From SOJZ01 sp964556565 (lineage in GTDB: Archaea > Thermoproteota > Bathyarchaeia > Bathyarchaeales > Bathyarchaeaceae), in the NCBI GenBank assembly GCA_964556565.1, contig CAZKWF010000013.1, positions 1 through 38,718 on the forward strand: a DNA stretch of 38,718 nucleotides, in the 5' to 3' direction. The notes under the pieces were generated by a model that searched no databases, had not been told where the DNA came from, and saw nothing but the letters and a program-made list of their open reading frames with translations. Shown in pieces: positions 38,522-38,718 of this stretch (position 1 is the first letter of the stretch; every line of letters begins with the position of its first letter). The position numbers and the translations under genes are program-made.

Positions 38522-38718
38522 TTAGAGTTTCTTCGAAACTATTTCTTCTACGCTTTGCGCGAACTCGGTTTCCAATAGCTTCTTTACGTCCCCCATCGAG
38601 TCTTCAAGCCTATAGTCAAAGTTTATCTCCCCCAAAAAAGATACATCATATTTTTCGACCTGTTCTCGGATGAACAGTGAATCTCTCATCTTCATGTTCT
38701 CTACGACGCCTAGGATGG
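38522..38718 (-). CDS. MinD/ParA-like P-loop ATPase, C-terminal fragment
   Basis: Cut by the window edge; the last 65 residues are visible. ILGVVENMKMRD at the start of the fragment is the conserved GVVxNM block that closes the ATP site in MinD/Mrp/CooC-type ATPases. It is followed by FIREQVEKYDVSFLGEINFD (the usual FLGxIPxD segment) and a C-terminal helix LLETEFAQSVEEIV. No further assignment possible without the N-terminus. Confidence 0.75.
   Translation of the reverse strand, partial: ILGVVENMKMRDSLFIREQVEKYDVSFLGEINFDYRLEDSMGDVKKLLETEFAQSVEEIVSKKL

Overview
The window is archaeal chromosome, most plausibly from the Bathyarchaeia/TACK side of the tree (the lineage is inferred). Archaeal traits are a UbiA-family prenyltransferase of the ether-lipid type, class-1 release factor aRF1 with NIKS and GGQ motifs, a single-chain UMP kinase, ThiL, an archaeal-type cofactor-independent phosphoglycerate mutase, a core-MetE-like protein, and a tRNA-Leu with a 17-nt intron at the canonical 37/38 position. 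Bacterial-looking imports sit among them: UppP, class II FBP aldolase, an S41 peptidase, an MFS transporter and a TPP riboswitch.

Layout. 0.3-3.6 kb: UbiA, a free-standing tRNA-binding OB-fold protein, a GNAT acetyltransferase and NadB. 3.7-6.7 kb: a ribbon-helix-helix protein with three 14-bp operator-like repeats in front of it, an S41 peptidase without a signal peptide, and three small uncharacterised proteins. 6.8-9.8 kb: MetE-like plus ThiL on the minus strand, tRNA-Thr(CGT), then a VapBC-type toxin-antitoxin pair. 9.9-13.6 kb: UppP, a membrane-anchored beta-rich protein and an ABC-2 exporter. 13.6-15.1 kb: a rhomboid protease and a presenilin-like GxGD protease, divergently transcribed. 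15.1-20.8 kb: sugar metabolism, with phosphoglycerate mutase (crossing an artificial assembly gap), a DUF1385 membrane protein, a GalT-type nucleotidylyltransferase, a phosphofructokinase carrying the pyrophosphate-type residues, and class II aldolase. 21-26 kb: M42 peptidase, aRF1 and ValRS. 26-28.3 kb: a nested inverted-repeat block, then a membrane protein followed by a TPR-like/PD-(D/E)xK nuclease. 28.5-33.5 kb: MFS transporter, SnoaL-like protein, C_GCAxxG_C_C protein, a frameshifted cupin, UMP kinase and a metallo-beta-lactamase-fold hydrolase. 33.5-35.9 kb: a minus-strand operon headed by a TPP riboswitch, with a ThiT-like transporter, a KaiC/RecA-like ATPase and a PurM/HypE-like protein. 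36-38.5 kb: a short island between an intact tRNA-Leu and a decayed tRNA-Leu-like copy, holding a 50-aa zinc-ribbon protein, a HEPN-like protein and an Mrr-like nuclease. The window ends in the C-terminus of a MinD/ParA-like ATPase.

Most promising for novelty: the HEPN + Mrr-like island bracketed by tRNA-Leu sequences; the membrane protein + TPR-nuclease pair; the TPP riboswitch whose 3' strand appears to be the ribosome-binding site; paired intramembrane proteases; and a TGCATGCA motif that recurs almost only between genes. Two anomalies look technical or degenerative rather than functional: a 100-N gap flanked by the same 55 bases on both sides, and a one-base insertion in an A-run that breaks the cupin gene.
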